In this document: positions 5,252 through 5,419 of the stretch, in pieces
How the letters are laid out: each line of letters opens with the position of its first letter
How positions within the stretch are numbered: the stretch's first letter is position 1
Assembly (NCBI GenBank): GCA_949744025.1
Contig: CATJWA010000220.1
Coordinates: 1-5,419, forward strand
Reading direction: 5' to 3'
Length of the DNA stretch: 5,419 nucleotides
Origin: an uncultured Eubacteriales bacterium
Lineage (GTDB): Bacteria > Bacillota > Clostridia > Oscillospirales > Oscillospiraceae
Position numbers and translations under genes: made by a program
The notes under the pieces: model-generated
Told to the model about the DNA's origin: nothing
The model's database searches: none
Seen by the model: the letters and a program-made list of their open reading frames with translations, nothing else

Positions 5252-5419
5252 GTGGAGCGCGAGCTTAAGTGTCTGCGCTGCGGCGGGGACATGGGCTTTG
5301 TCATGAGTGAAAACATCCAGCTGGGCAAAACCGGCTGGATTATCGGAGACCTTGGCAATCTGCTCGCCGGCGCTATGCCAGTGGACATTTATTGCTGTCG
5401 GGACTGCGGCAGGCTGGAG
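5252..5419 (+). CDS. Small zinc-ribbon protein, N-terminal part (runs off right edge)
   Basis: An open frame of 56 codons from a GTG at 5252 reaches the right edge without a stop. It begins MERELKCLRCGGDMGFVM and ends CCRDCGRLE. Two Cys-x2-Cys knuckles (C7/C10 and C49/C52, with an extra C48) separated by about 38 residues indicate a zinc ribbon. The stretch LGKTGWIIGDLGNLLAGAM between them resembles small uncharacterised proteins common in clostridia, as far as I recall. The start lies 3 bp after the pfp stop, and no strong ribosome binding site is visible, so translation is probably coupled to pfp. Its function is unknown. Confidence 0.7.
   Translation, partial: MERELKCLRCGGDMGFVMSENIQLGKTGWIIGDLGNLLAGAMPVDIYCCRDCGRLE

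Overview
The window looks like chromosomal DNA from an anaerobic low-to-mid GC Firmicute, probably a gut-type clostridium (Oscillospirales/Ruminococcaceae-like). The evidence is strong AGGAGG-type ribosome binding sites, AT-rich intergenic regions with extended -10 promoters (TGn-TAAAAT) beside GC-rich genes, a pyrophosphate-type phosphofructokinase that closely resembles clostridial enzymes, and a class II aldolase. The taxonomic placement is inference from sequence character, not a database match. I see no tRNA, rRNA, CRISPR array, insertion sequence or phage gene.

Left part (1-1157, minus strand): a two-gene transcription unit. It starts with hypB, the GTPase that handles nickel during metalloenzyme maturation. 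After 28 bp comes the first 153 residues of a protein whose N-terminus resembles a clostridial iron-sulfur/FAD-dependent oxidoreductase; the rest lies outside the window. Middle-left (1158-2710, plus strand): a divergent GntR-family regulator (FCD/FadR type), followed by a small single-pass membrane or secreted protein of unknown function. The 196-bp divergent gap carries a promoter for each direction. It also carries two near-identical 19-bp copies of a GntR/FadR-type operator, each placed in the same way between the transcription start and the ribosome binding site of its gene. This suggests an autoregulated switch controlling HypB and the oxidoreductase, and it is the most interesting feature of the window. 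The regulator appears to have lost all four residues that usually bind metal in FCD domains.

Middle (2711-2801): a convergent intergenic region with a perfect 20-bp-arm bidirectional terminator and a second hairpin that runs into the end of the aldolase gene.

Right part (2802-5419): a divergent pair of glycolytic genes. Class II fructose-bisphosphate aldolase (fba) is on the minus strand and pyrophosphate-dependent phosphofructokinase (pfp) on the plus strand, so the enzymes that make and cleave fructose-1,6-bisphosphate sit back to back. Their shared 251-bp control region has an extended -10 promoter for each gene and a repeated TGTACAAA element. A small zinc-ribbon protein with a GTG start follows pfp by 3 bp and runs off the right edge.
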